The notes below the pieces were generated by a model that was not told where the DNA came from, searched no databases, and saw nothing but the letters and a program-made list of their open reading frames with translations. This document shows, piece after piece, positions 33,223-41,229 of a stretch of DNA of 64,000 nucleotides. The first letter of the stretch is position 1. The number at the start of each line of letters is the position of its first letter. A program made the translations under genes and the position numbers. Origin of the DNA: Flavobacterium sp. Root420 (GTDB lineage: Bacteria > Bacteroidota > Bacteroidia > Flavobacteriales > Flavobacteriaceae); contig NZ_LMEF01000031.1 of the NCBI RefSeq assembly GCF_001427905.1, forward strand, positions 124,001 to 188,000. The letters are read 5' to 3'.

Positions 33223-34527
33223 ATGATAAAGATATTGACTAAAGTTGTATTTGTTTTCCTGATTTTTTTAGGAATGGATGGCTATTGCCAGAAAAATTCA
33301 AAGAAGTCTTTTGATATAAAACGAAATGAAGTTTATATCGATTCGATGATGAATAATGCACTCGAAAAAGGTTTTTTTCCGGGAGCGCAAATTATTGTGG
33401 GCAGTAAAGAGGCTGTTTTTATAGAGAAGAATTATGGGTATCAGGATTATTCAAAAAAGCAAAAAGTCAAAGCAGACGATGTTTATGATTTGGCTTCTAT
33501 GTCTAAGGTTTTAGGGGCAACCCTGGTAACCATGCGCATTGTTGGAGAAAATAAAATAAAATTAGATGACAAACTGGGAGATGTAGTTGCGATGTACAAA
33601 AACACCGCTATTGCCGATTTAACGCTTTTTGAATTATTGACGCATACTACAGGTCTAAAACCCAGCATTACTTTTTATCAAAGTTTATTGTCAACACCGG
33701 ACGGATCGCCTTTGTTAAGCAATCAAAAATCAGATGTTTATCGGAATCTGTTTGATACGATGTACGTCAATAAAAATATCGTTTACGATTCTAATTACCT
33801 TTCTTTCAGGCCAAAAGGGCATTATATTCAGATCTATAAAAACATGTGGCTGAATCCTGAATTTTACAAAACGGTTTATAATAAAATAGAAAATGCGAAT
33901 ACCAATGAACGTGGAAAATATTTGTACAGTGATTTAAATCTGATTTTGGTACAACAAATGGTAGAGGCTAAAACAGGTTTAAAACTCGATCAATTGGCTA
34001 GAGAGATTTACACCGAATTAGGAATTTCAAAAATCGGATACAATCCTTTAAAATGGACTTCAGAAGAAAATGTGATGCCAACGGAAGTCGATAATTTTTT
34101 CAGAAAAGATACCATTAAAGGTTATGTGCATGATGAAGCTGCGGCAATTTTTGGAGGTGTTTCCGGAAACGCAGGCTTATTTGCAAATGCCGAATCCATC
34201 TCGGTGATTTGTCAAATGTTGTTGAATAATGGCAAGTACCATGGAAAACAAATTCTGAAGGCAAAAGTAATTAAGGAGTTTACTAACTCGCCCCTTGTCA
34301 AAAATGGAATTTACCGCGGATTAGGGTTTGATAAACGTAAACCTGATGCCTTTTTCAAAGAGAATGATTTTGGCCACACCGGTTTTACCGGAACTTTTTT
34401 CTTTTTAAATCCGGATAATGATCGGTATATAATTATTCTGACCAATCGTGTAAATCCAACCCGAACCAACAGACTGATGTACAAAGATGATTTTACTGCT
34501 AAAATTTGGAGACAGGTTAATCATTGA
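33223..34527 (+). CDS. Serine beta-lactamase-fold hydrolase, AmiE-like muropeptide amidase candidate
   Basis: A 434-residue exported protein (signal residues 1-21). The class C/PBP-like triad is present: SxxK in DLASMSKVLGATL (Ser near residue 92), the YSD motif in YLYSDLNLILVQQM, and HTGFTG near the end in place of KTG. Sequence and order match the C-terminal domain of the GH3 fusion at 10926 (for example PTEVDNFFRKDTIKGYVHDE against PTEVDTYFRHQVIQGYVHDM). AmiE of B. subtilis, of this fold, cleaves the MurNAc-L-Ala bond of MurNAc-peptides. Local context therefore favours an amidase over a beta-lactamase. Confidence 0.85.
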   Translation: MIKILTKVVFVFLIFLGMDGYCQKNSKKSFDIKRNEVYIDSMMNNALEKGFFPGAQIIVGSKEAVFIEKNYGYQDYSKKQKVKADDVYDLASMSKVLGATLVTMRIVGENKIKLDDKLGDVVAMYKNTAIADLTLFELLTHTTGLKPSITFYQSLLSTPDGSPLLSNQKSDVYRNLFDTMYVNKNIVYDSNYLSFRPKGHYIQIYKNMWLNPEFYKTVYNKIENANTNERGKYLYSDLNLILVQQMVEAKTGLKLDQLAREIYTELGISKIGYNPLKWTSEENVMPTEVDNFFRKDTIKGYVHDEAAAIFGGVSGNAGLFANAESISVICQMLLNNGKYHGKQILKAKVIKEFTNSPLVKNGIYRGLGFDKRKPDAFFKENDFGHTGFTGTFFFLNPDNDRYIIILTNRVNPTRTNRLMYKDDFTAKIWRQVNH

Positions 34528-34673
34528 AAAAAAGGGTTGCCACGAATTACACGAATTAAATCTTCTGAATCTGCAAAATCTGCGTGAGAAAATTTGTGGA
34601 AATTTGTACAATTTTCGGCTAAAGAAAAAATCAATTTAATCCTTTAATCTGTGGCAAGAAAAAATTAAACACT
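34528..34673. repeat. Intergenic repeat-like sequence before namZ copy 2
   Basis: A 146-bp gap with GCCACGAATTACACGAATTA near its start, AATCTGCAAAATCTGCGTGA (also near 29150) and AATCTGTGGCAAG at its end. This resembles the short dispersed repeats that fill Flavobacterium gaps. No gene is seen. Confidence 0.4.
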
Positions 34674-35822
34674 ATGAAAAAACTAATCTTAATTTGCGCA
34701 CTGATAACAACAGCATCTTTTGCGCAGAAAATAAAAACGGGCGCGGAGAATTATACTGCATATTTGCCTTTGCTGAAAGGGAAAACAATTGGTATAGTAT
34801 CCAATCAGACAGGAATTATTGACAATAAAATCCATTTGGTTGATTTTTTAGTGGAGAAAAAAGTAAAGATAAAAAGCATCTTTGCTCCCGAACATGGCTT
34901 CAGGGGAACTGCCGATGCGGGTGAACATGTGTCTGATGAAGTGGATACAAAAACCGGAATTTCGATTGTTTCTCTTTACGGAAAAAACAACAAGCCAACG
35001 GCAGAAGAACTGAAAGGGATTGATATCATGGTTTTTGATTTGCAGGATGTCGGAACAAGATTGTATACTTATGTTTCTACCCTGCACCGAATAATGGAAT
35101 CGTGTGCTGAAAATAAGGTACCACTTATTGTTTTGGATCGCCCAAATCCGAATATCGCCATTGTAGACGGACCTGTTTTGGATATTGCTTTTAAGAGCGG
35201 AATTGGGATGCATCCAACGCCTTTATTACACGGAATGACTTTGGGAGAAGAAGCTAAAATGATCAATGGCGAGAAATGGCTGAAAGATGGCATTCAGTGC
35301 AAGTTGACTGTTATTCCCTGTCTGAATTACAATAGAAACAGCAGTTATAGTTTGCCTGTGCGACCTTCTCCGAATTTGCCAAACGATCAGTCTGTCAATT
35401 TATACGTCAGTTTATGCCTTTTTGAAGGGACGAACGTCAGTATGGGTCGCGGAACCGAAAAACAATTTCAAATTTATGGTTCTCCTTATTTGCCAAAAAG
35501 TAATTTTGCATTTACGCCAAAACCTAATTTTGGAGACAAAAATCCTTTATACAATGGAATTGAATGTAATGGCGAAGATTTGTCGGCAATTCCGAGAATC
35601 AATAGACTTGAAATTAAATGGCTGATTAAAGCCTATGAGACAACGGCCGATAAATCAAAATTTTTCGACAAAAGAAAGTTCTCGATCCGTGCCGGAAACG
35701 AAAAATTGCAACAGCAGATTGAAGCCGGACTATCAGAAGAAGAAATCAGAAACAGCTGGAAAGAAGGTTTGCAGAATTTCAAAAAAATGAGAAAGCAATA
35801 CCTAATTTACAAGGGAAAATAA
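34674..35822 (+). CDS. namZ: DUF1343 protein, NamZ-type exo-beta-N-acetylmuramidase (copy 2)
   Basis: A 382-residue exported protein with signal residues 1-17. It shares the whole DUF1343 pattern with copy 1: FAPEHGFRGTADAGEHVSDE, DLQDVGTRLYTYVSTLHRIM, DRPNPNIAIVDGPVLD, GMHPTPLLHGMTLGEEAKM and LFEGTNVSMGRGTEKQFQIYG. The predicted reaction is release of MurNAc from non-reducing ends of peptidoglycan fragments (GH171). Differences from copy 1 cluster in the region after residue 330 (KRKFSIRAGNEKLQ). Having one copy in each divergent operon suggests different substrates (peptide-free or peptide-bearing) or compartments. It is followed 11 bp later by nagA. Confidence 0.9.
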   Translation: MKKLILICALITTASFAQKIKTGAENYTAYLPLLKGKTIGIVSNQTGIIDNKIHLVDFLVEKKVKIKSIFAPEHGFRGTADAGEHVSDEVDTKTGISIVSLYGKNNKPTAEELKGIDIMVFDLQDVGTRLYTYVSTLHRIMESCAENKVPLIVLDRPNPNIAIVDGPVLDIAFKSGIGMHPTPLLHGMTLGEEAKMINGEKWLKDGIQCKLTVIPCLNYNRNSSYSLPVRPSPNLPNDQSVNLYVSLCLFEGTNVSMGRGTEKQFQIYGSPYLPKSNFAFTPKPNFGDKNPLYNGIECNGEDLSAIPRINRLEIKWLIKAYETTADKSKFFDKRKFSIRAGNEKLQQQIEAGLSEEEIRNSWKEGLQNFKKMRKQYLIYKGK

Positions 35823-35833
35823 AATTATAAAAA

Positions 35834-36970
35834 ATGAAACAAGCCATTGTCAATGCAACGGTTCATACGGGTGATGAAATAATCCATAACGGGAGTATTA
35901 TTATAGAAAACGGAACGATTCTTTCTATTCAAAAAGAGATTCCAAATGATATTGAAGCAATTGACTTGAAAGGAAAACATATTGCTGCCGGTTTTATAGA
36001 CATTCAAATAAATGGCGGTGAAAGACTTTACTTTAGTCAGACTCCAACGGAAGAAACCATTCAGGATATTTATGATACAAGTCTTAAATACGGAACAACG
36101 CACGTACTTCCTTGTTTAATATCGTCCTCTAATGAAACCATTTTGCAGGGAATTGAAGCGGTCCGTAATTACACAAAAAAATACAATAATGGCGTAATCG
36201 GAATGCATTTGGAAGGACCTTTTTTAAATCCGCTGCGACGAGGAGCCCATAGTATTGACCAGGTTCGAAAACCAACAAATAAAGAACTTGAGGAGATTAT
36301 CCGATATGGAAAAGAGGTTATAAAAGTCATTACAATAGCTCCGGAGTGTTTTACTGAGGAACAATTGGAGATGTTATTAGAAAGTGGGATTGTAATTTCG
36401 ATCGGCCATTCAACGATTACCTATAAAGAAGCACAGGTTTATTTCTCAAAAGGAATAAAACTCGTCACCCATTTATTTAATGCGATGACACAGTTCGGGC
36501 ATCGTGAACCCGGTTTAGTTGGCGCTTCTCTTGAAAATGAAAATGTATTTACTCCCGTTATTTTAGATGGCGCACATTGTGATTATGCGGCAGCAAGACT
36601 GGCGTACAAGTTAAAACAGGACAAGTTCTTTTTGATTAGTGATGCTACATTTTTAGGCCGAAAAGTGGCCAACTTCAATTGGGATAATTTTGATGCGCAT
36701 CTCGAAGATGGTTTTTATAGAAATGATGAAGGTAATTTGGCCGGAGCCACAATTTCGATGTCAGAAGCAGTACAAAATGCTTATAATCATTTAGGTGTTT
36801 CAGCCGATGAAGCTATTAAAATGGCTACTTCAAATGTAGCAAACGCGATTGGTCTGGAGAATAAATTTGGTAAAATTAAGACTGGATTTCCTGCCAGTTT
36901 TGTCAAATTTAATGCAGAATTGTCTGAAATAGAAACGTTTAATTTTTCTAAAGAATCAACAGCAAAGTAA
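35834..36970 (+). CDS. nagA: N-acetylglucosamine-6-phosphate deacetylase NagA (copy 1)
   Basis: A 378-residue cytoplasmic amidohydrolase. Metal and substrate motifs are in order: GFIDIQINGG, GMHLEGPFLNPLRRGAHS (metal-binding Glu), ISIGHSTITYKEA, VTHLFNAMTQFGHREPG, VILDGAHCDY and FLISDATF (catalytic Asp). It removes acetate from GlcNAc-6-P, giving glucosamine-6-P for NagB. Its position as the last gene of the plus operon, after namZ copy 2, links it to MurNAc breakdown since MurQ yields GlcNAc-6-P. A second, more diverged NagA is encoded at 41230. Confidence 0.93.
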   Translation: MKQAIVNATVHTGDEIIHNGSIIIENGTILSIQKEIPNDIEAIDLKGKHIAAGFIDIQINGGERLYFSQTPTEETIQDIYDTSLKYGTTHVLPCLISSSNETILQGIEAVRNYTKKYNNGVIGMHLEGPFLNPLRRGAHSIDQVRKPTNKELEEIIRYGKEVIKVITIAPECFTEEQLEMLLESGIVISIGHSTITYKEAQVYFSKGIKLVTHLFNAMTQFGHREPGLVGASLENENVFTPVILDGAHCDYAAARLAYKLKQDKFFLISDATFLGRKVANFNWDNFDAHLEDGFYRNDEGNLAGATISMSEAVQNAYNHLGVSADEAIKMATSNVANAIGLENKFGKIKTGFPASFVKFNAELSEIETFNFSKESTAK

Positions 36971-37020
36971 TGTAAGATACGTTGGTGGATGACAATGGTT
37001 ATATAAATTAAATAAAAAAC

Positions 37021-37048
37021 AAAAGCTCCAGAGAAATCTGAAGCTTTT
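37021..37048 (-). terminator. Terminator hairpin of the repeated AAAGCTCCAGA family
   Basis: AAAAGCTCCAGA (37021-37032) against TCTGAAGCTTTT (37037-37048); the single mismatch is a G-U pair in minus-strand RNA, pointing to minus-strand use, for the 37184 gene. It also lies 50 bp past nagA and may stop both. The flank 37049-37080 includes CTTCGAACA, resembling the complement of a tRNA T-loop. Confidence 0.6.
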
Positions 37049-37183
37049 GTTTTAGTAGTCCTAATGGGATAATCTTCGAACATTTATGGTAAAGAAAATA
37101 CCTTAAAAAATTAATATTTACATTTTTGGAACGACCTGCAATCTCAGTACTCTTCGGAGTTGATTAGGGATTAGTTTTATGTT

Positions 37184-37777
37184 TTATGAATTCTTTAAAT
37201 TTAATAAATCTAAAACCTTTGGTGAAACTTTCAAATCGGATCGGAACTTTAAAACGCCCTTTATGAAATGTCTTTTTAATTCTTTTCCATTGCGTATTGA
37301 AAATGGCGTATTGAATATAATGGCTTTATAAATTATTGTGTTCCTGGAGTTATCAAAATAATATACACAAATATCATAGCTGACATCTTCACCCTCTGAT
37401 AAAACTATATCATAATTTTTTAGATCGGGGTTTGGATATAAAGACTCAAAAGTTAGTGATTCAATAATTGTTGCATCTTTATAATGGTGCAAACCATTTT
37501 GATCAACTATAACTTTCGTTATTTTATTTTTCCTGGTAATAATTGTATCCTTTAATACGGCATATACCAAAAAAGATAAAAGAATTACGGATAGTATGAC
37601 AGAAGAAATTTTAAATTCAACAGATAGTTTTCGGGATTCAATAATAATTATCTCTAAATTAATTATTCCTAAAATTGTACTCACAAAAATAAATGCTCCT
37701 ATCGCCTTTGCTATAAAAGTTATTTTATTTGCTTTTAATGATTCTATTTTTGAAAATTCATTATTCTGAAAATCCAT
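37184..37777 (-). CDS. Hypothetical protein with two N-terminal membrane segments
   Basis: A 197-residue protein that I do not recognise. Two hydrophobic segments (about residues 23-46 and 60-80) are followed by a soluble domain of about 115 residues with beta-rich stretches (TKVIVDQNGLHHYKDATIIESLTFESL, EDVSYDICVYYFDNSRNTIIYKA) and a C-terminal helical piece. The layout, membrane pair then cytoplasmic domain, resembles PH-like or STE-like small membrane proteins, but there is no motif to name. It is monocistronic with its own terminator and an isolated AT-rich upstream region. Confidence 0.5.
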   Translation of the reverse strand: MDFQNNEFSKIESLKANKITFIAKAIGAFIFVSTILGIINLEIIIIESRKLSVEFKISSVILSVILLSFLVYAVLKDTIITRKNKITKVIVDQNGLHHYKDATIIESLTFESLYPNPDLKNYDIVLSEGEDVSYDICVYYFDNSRNTIIYKAIIFNTPFSIRNGKELKRHFIKGVLKFRSDLKVSPKVLDLLNLKNS

Positions 37778-38119
37778 TTTTTTAGAAGTTAAAAAATTAA
37801 ATATTACAGTTGTTGGAACAAATTTAAGAAAGATAAATTTATTATTTAGATTTTTGGAATTGTTGCAGAATTAGAATAGAATTATATTCCTCCCAGTCTT
37901 CTGTAGCTCATAAAGTTGTGCGAATGTCTGCTGACTTCGCACTCAGAATCTAAATCAAATAAAAAGCCGCTCTCCAAATGTCTCTTATAAAAATCAATGC
38001 TTCTTTTTATGTATTAATAAGTAGTATTTCCTTGTTCAAAGCCACTTGTTCTGCTTTATTGTAAGTTATCGCTCAATTTGATGCATGTATCATCAACTTT
38101 ATTGTTTTAAAAAACTATA

Positions 38120-38169
38120 ATTATAAATCAAATTAATAATATATAAAAATTATTAATTTGATTTATAAT
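38120..38169. repeat. Perfect 21-bp inverted repeat with 8-nt spacer
   Basis: The arm at 38120-38140 (starting ATTATAAATCAAATTAATAA) is exactly complementary to 38149-38169, separated by ATATAAAA. No T-run follows. It sits 84 bp before the alpha/beta hydrolase start; possible operator or hairpin in the leader RNA. Confidence 0.7.
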
Positions 38170-38190
38170 CAAGAAAAACGCAATTTTGTC

Positions 38191-38210
38191 CTGTCAATAA
38201 GAAATGACAG
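38191..38210. promoter_or_regulatory. CTGTCA-N8-TGACAG inverted repeat
   Basis: CTGTCA (38191-38196) and TGACAG (38205-38210) with an 8-nt spacer, 43 bp before the alpha/beta hydrolase ATG. The spacer length equals that of the larger repeat just upstream. A dimeric repressor site is possible. Confidence 0.4.
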
Positions 38211-38252
38211 AGATAAAATTAAAACTTAAATAACAATTAAAACGTAAAAAAA

Positions 38253-39170
38253 ATGAAAACCAATTTACAAACAATCGTAACGACAAGCTTCGCCATTTTT
38301 TTATTAGCAGTATCAACTGCATTTTCTCAAAGCCAAAGAAAACCGGCAAGCTTAGGGAGGGAAGAATATATTGAAGTAGAAAAAAATGTAAAACTGCATG
38401 TAACAGATTTGGGAGAAGGAAAACCGGTAGTATTAATTCACGGATGGCCATTGAGTGATGCCATGTACGAATACCAGTATGCAGCACTTCTTGAAAAAGG
38501 TTACAGAGTGATCGGGATCACCTTAAGAGGCTTTGGACTTTCAGACAAACCGGGTGGAGCCTATAATTATGATGTTTATGCAGATGATATCAAAGTAATT
38601 CTGGATAAGCTTAAAATTGAAAATGCCACTATAGGCGGATTCTCTATGGGAGGTGCAACAGTGATTCATTATGTGGCGAAATACAATGCAGCCCACGTTT
38701 CAAAACTGGCTTTGTTTGGCGCGGCAGCTCCATTATGGACTAAAAGAGCTGACTTTAATTACGGTTTTTGGACAAAAGAAGATGTAAACGGACTTATTGC
38801 CCTTAACAATACCAACAGACCACAATTGTTTGAGAATTTCGGAAAAATTTTCCCGGCCAATGAAACAAGTGTTTCAGCAGGGCAAGGTGCATGGCTTGGT
38901 ACTATTCAGGCACAGGCATCACCATATGCAATGGCTGAATCTTTGAAAGCACTTCGTGATACTGACTTGAGAGAAGATCTGAAAAAAATCAAAATACCAA
39001 CTCTTATTCTTCATGGTACACAAGACAAAATTTGTTCTTATGAATTAGCTGAACAAATGCACAAATCAATTGCCAATTCAACTTTGGTTCCATTCGAGAA
39101 AAGCGGTCATGCATTGTTTATCGAAGAGCTTCCAAAATTCAATGCCGAGTTAATTAAATTCATAAAATAA
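38253..39170 (+). CDS. Secreted alpha/beta hydrolase (non-haem chloroperoxidase-like)
   Basis: A 305-residue protein with signal residues 1-25 (ending TAFSQ). The alpha/beta hydrolase core has the oxyanion HGWPLSD, the GFGLSD loop, nucleophile elbow GGFSMGGA (Ser about residue 131), the acid in LILHGTQDKIC and the catalytic His in KSGHALFIEE. This pattern matches the cofactor-free haloperoxidase/arylesterase group. It would hydrolyse small esters or lactones in the periplasm; specific substrate unknown. A terminator and the RidA gene follow. Two inverted repeats precede it, suggesting specific regulation. Confidence 0.85.
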   Translation: MKTNLQTIVTTSFAIFLLAVSTAFSQSQRKPASLGREEYIEVEKNVKLHVTDLGEGKPVVLIHGWPLSDAMYEYQYAALLEKGYRVIGITLRGFGLSDKPGGAYNYDVYADDIKVILDKLKIENATIGGFSMGGATVIHYVAKYNAAHVSKLALFGAAAPLWTKRADFNYGFWTKEDVNGLIALNNTNRPQLFENFGKIFPANETSVSAGQGAWLGTIQAQASPYAMAESLKALRDTDLREDLKKIKIPTLILHGTQDKICSYELAEQMHKSIANSTLVPFEKSGHALFIEELPKFNAELIKFIK

Positions 39171-39185
39171 ATAACAAAGAAATCA

Positions 39186-39220
39186 GTAAAGCTATCTTTA
39201 AAAGGTAGCTTTCTTTTTTT
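39186..39220 (+). terminator. Rho-independent terminator
   Basis: AAAGCTATC (39188-39196) pairs with GGTAGCTTT (39204-39212), followed by CTTTTTTT. Between the hydrolase and RidA-like genes. Confidence 0.85.
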
Positions 39221-39240
39221 GAAAATAAATTAAGGAAATA

Positions 39241-39753
39241 ATGAAAAATATAGTAATGTTTGCATTAGTACTATTGAGTTTTAATTTGTCCGCGCAGACC
39301 CCGGAGCAAAAATTAAATCAGTTAGGAATTCAGTTACCAAAAATACCCGAAGCTTTAGGCAGTTATGTGGATCTGGTAAGAGTTGGAAATTTGGTTTTCC
39401 TTTCAGGAAGAGGGCCTCTTAAACCAGATGGAAAATATAGTACCGGCAAAGTAGGGCAGGACTTAAGTATAGAAGAAGGGTATCAGGCGGCCAGGATATC
39501 AGGTATAAATCAGCTGGCGGTACTTAAGCAGGCTTTTGGAAGTCTGGATAAAATAAAACGGATAGTCAAAGTGAACGGTTATGTAAATACTATCGACTCC
39601 TTTACGGAACAATCTAAAGTAATGAATGGTTTTTCGGATTTATTAATTGAAGTATTTGGTGAACAAGGCAGGCATGCCCGTACTTCTGTGGGTGTATTTA
39701 CGCTTCCGCAGCATATGGCAATCGAGGTAGAAATGATTGTAGAAATGAAATAG
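39241..39753 (+). CDS. Exported RidA/YjgF-like protein
   Basis: A 170-residue protein with signal peptide (residues 1-18, FNLSAQ end). The mature part matches the YjgF/Rid family subgroup YjgF-endoribonuclease-like: PEALGSYVDLVRVGNLVFLSGRGPL, the helix AARISGINQLAVLKQAFGSLDKI, VKVNGYVNTI, and VFGEQGRHARTSVGVFTLPQ (Arg in the conserved position). Cytoplasmic RidA deaminates reactive enamines; the role of exported forms is unknown. The gene is just after a terminator, so it may be transcribed from read-through or a promoter of its own. Confidence 0.8.
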   Translation: MKNIVMFALVLLSFNLSAQTPEQKLNQLGIQLPKIPEALGSYVDLVRVGNLVFLSGRGPLKPDGKYSTGKVGQDLSIEEGYQAARISGINQLAVLKQAFGSLDKIKRIVKVNGYVNTIDSFTEQSKVMNGFSDLLIEVFGEQGRHARTSVGVFTLPQHMAIEVEMIVEMK

Positions 39754-40244
39754 TTGCTGCCAGAATAATCTGCTGCTTTTTCAGAAGGACTCTGCTTAAT
39801 TTTAGCAGATACATATTCAAATATAAATCAAGAGTATTTAAATAAGTAGCTTTTGCATAATTTATTGCGAAATAGAAAGTTTATTAACAATAATTCCAGT
39901 AACACACTTCCAATTCAGATATTATGGTATATTTGCGCACTTTTGAAGTAAGAATCTTTAACCATCGTACTTTTTTCAATCTTTAATTAGAATTTACAAT
40001 TTATTATGTTTAGTAAACCCGGCATTGACAATAAGTTAATTAAAAAACACTGATTGATAAATTGTTTATGCGAGATGGGGCTTGCTGAAATTAATCGATA
40101 TATTAATTTTATTCCTGGAATTGAAAACTGTATTTTAAGCTTCTTAGATGCTTTTAGTATTTATATAATATAATTAAATTTAGTCTGTATTAATTAGATT
40201 GAAACAGATAATTTAGCAGAATAAAATATTGAACCATAAAAAGA
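39754..40244. other. 491-bp intergenic region, no supported gene
   Basis: AT-rich, no start-to-stop frame with coding character. A short frame encoding GLAEINRYINFIPGIENCIL lies around 40080-40170 but has no start or homology I can recognise. No terminator with a T-run is obvious. Confidence 0.5.
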
Positions 40245-40913
40245 ATGAACAATTATAAAGAAAAAGATTCTAAAGAAGAATTTCAATTAGAACGAATTGC
40301 ATTATTTAGTGATGCTGTTTTTGCAATAGCAATTACATTATTAATTATTGAAATCAAAGTTCCGGAAATTCACTCATCTACTATTTCTGACAAAGAATTA
40401 TGGCATGAACTTGTGCATATTTTGCCGAAATTTATAGGATTTACAGTGAGTTTTTTTGTTGTTGGGCTTTATTGGCTTGCGCATCATCGGATTTACAAAT
40501 ATGTAACTTCAGTAAGCCAAAAACTTTTATGGAACAACTTATTGTTTTTATTGCCAATTGTAGTGATGCCATTTAGCACTGCTTTTTTTAGCGAATATTA
40601 TATTGGTTCCTTAAAATTACCTTTGGCTATTTATACTTTAACTATTTGTTTGTCGGGTTTTTTAAATTTCAGATTATGGAGGGTTATTGCAAATCCTAAA
40701 AATAAAATAAGTCATCATATTGACAAAGTCATTGTAAGTTATAATTCAGCAAGGGCATTGATAATTCCTTTTGTGTTTTTCCTGACTTTTTTATTCTCAT
40801 ATGTTATAAGCTGGTCTTATTTAATACCACCATTTATCCCGTTAGTTTCAAATCTCATTACAAAGTACTATTTCAAAAAATATCCTGAAGTAATGAAAAG
40901 GCATTATAATTAA
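40245..40913 (+). CDS. TMEM175-family (DUF1211) potassium channel-like protein
   Basis: A 222-residue membrane protein with six hydrophobic segments. The first helix has the family hallmark RIALFSDAVFAIAITLLI (FSD near residues 22-24 followed by the pore-lining Ile/Leu positions), and IEIKVPEIH follows. Bacterial TMEM175 homologues have one six-helix repeat and form tetrameric potassium channels of low selectivity. Length agrees. It has no operon partner; a copy of the repeated terminator hairpin lies about 90 bp after its stop. Confidence 0.88.
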   Translation: MNNYKEKDSKEEFQLERIALFSDAVFAIAITLLIIEIKVPEIHSSTISDKELWHELVHILPKFIGFTVSFFVVGLYWLAHHRIYKYVTSVSQKLLWNNLLFLLPIVVMPFSTAFFSEYYIGSLKLPLAIYTLTICLSGFLNFRLWRVIANPKNKISHHIDKVIVSYNSARALIIPFVFFLTFLFSYVISWSYLIPPFIPLVSNLITKYYFKKYPEVMKRHYN

Positions 40914-41004
40914 TTTTGCAATAAACAAAAACAAAATCGTTACTACTGGGATCCATAATTTTTTTAAAATCACTAAATTTTAGTTTCAGCAGTATATATA
41001 TACT

Positions 41005-41041
41005 TACTAAGACAAAGCTTCAGAGAAATCTGGAGCTTTTT
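41005..41041 (+). repeat. Terminator-bearing 37-bp repeat, copy identical to the tRNA-fMet 3' flank
   Basis: TACTAAGACAAAGCTTCAGA plus the 17 bases that follow is identical, in the opposite orientation, to 42471-42507, which is the 3' end and terminator of the initiator tRNA gene. It folds as AAAGCTTCAGA/TCTGGAGCTTT and is followed by T residues, so it can terminate the TMEM175 gene. Confidence 0.8.
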
Positions 41042-41182
41042 TGTTATAGCATTTTTTTCTGATTTCTATACCGCTGTTTATAGTTTTAATACTAATGAAG
41101 GAAAATAAACAATCTCTGTTTAATGTTAACCTGATAACAAAAATAGGGAAAGTTCCATCACAGGTAAGTTTATCATTATCCT

Positions 41183-41190
41183 TATATTTG
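41183..41190 (+). promoter_or_regulatory. -7 element before nagA copy 2
   Basis: TATATTTG (TAnnTTTG) 39 bp before the ATG at 41230, so this nagA likely has its own promoter; no clear -33 TTG. Confidence 0.45.
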
Positions 41191-41229
41191 CTAGTATAAT
41201 TTTATATTACAATCTACTACTTACTCTCT

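Larger units (their letters stand above)
37778..38252. other. 475-bp AT-rich intergenic region with hairpins
   Basis: No open frame worth calling. It contains a small hairpin GTGCGAA/TTCGCAC (37918-37942), a decayed terminator-like stretch near 37970, the long inverted repeat at 38120-38169 and a smaller one at 38191-38210, the last two right in front of the alpha/beta hydrolase gene. Confidence 0.6.

Noticed and set aside
33223..34527. Antibiotic-resistance beta-lactamase
   Set aside because: The family motifs fit, but HTG replaces KTG, and the homology to the GH3 fusion partner and the muropeptide neighbours favour a cell-wall amidase role.
34848..35213. 121-residue minus-strand open frame inside namZ copy 2
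   Set aside because: Antisense to the conserved DUF1343 motifs; no independent support.
37183..37183. Idea that the MurNAc locus is a mobile island ending at 37 kb
   Set aside because: No integrase, transposase or direct-repeat pair is seen; only the shared terminator family hints at exchange.
40005..40173. Short frames in the gap after the RidA-like gene
   Set aside because: A segment with GLAEINRYINF lacks a start codon and is interrupted just upstream; no paralogue or motif.
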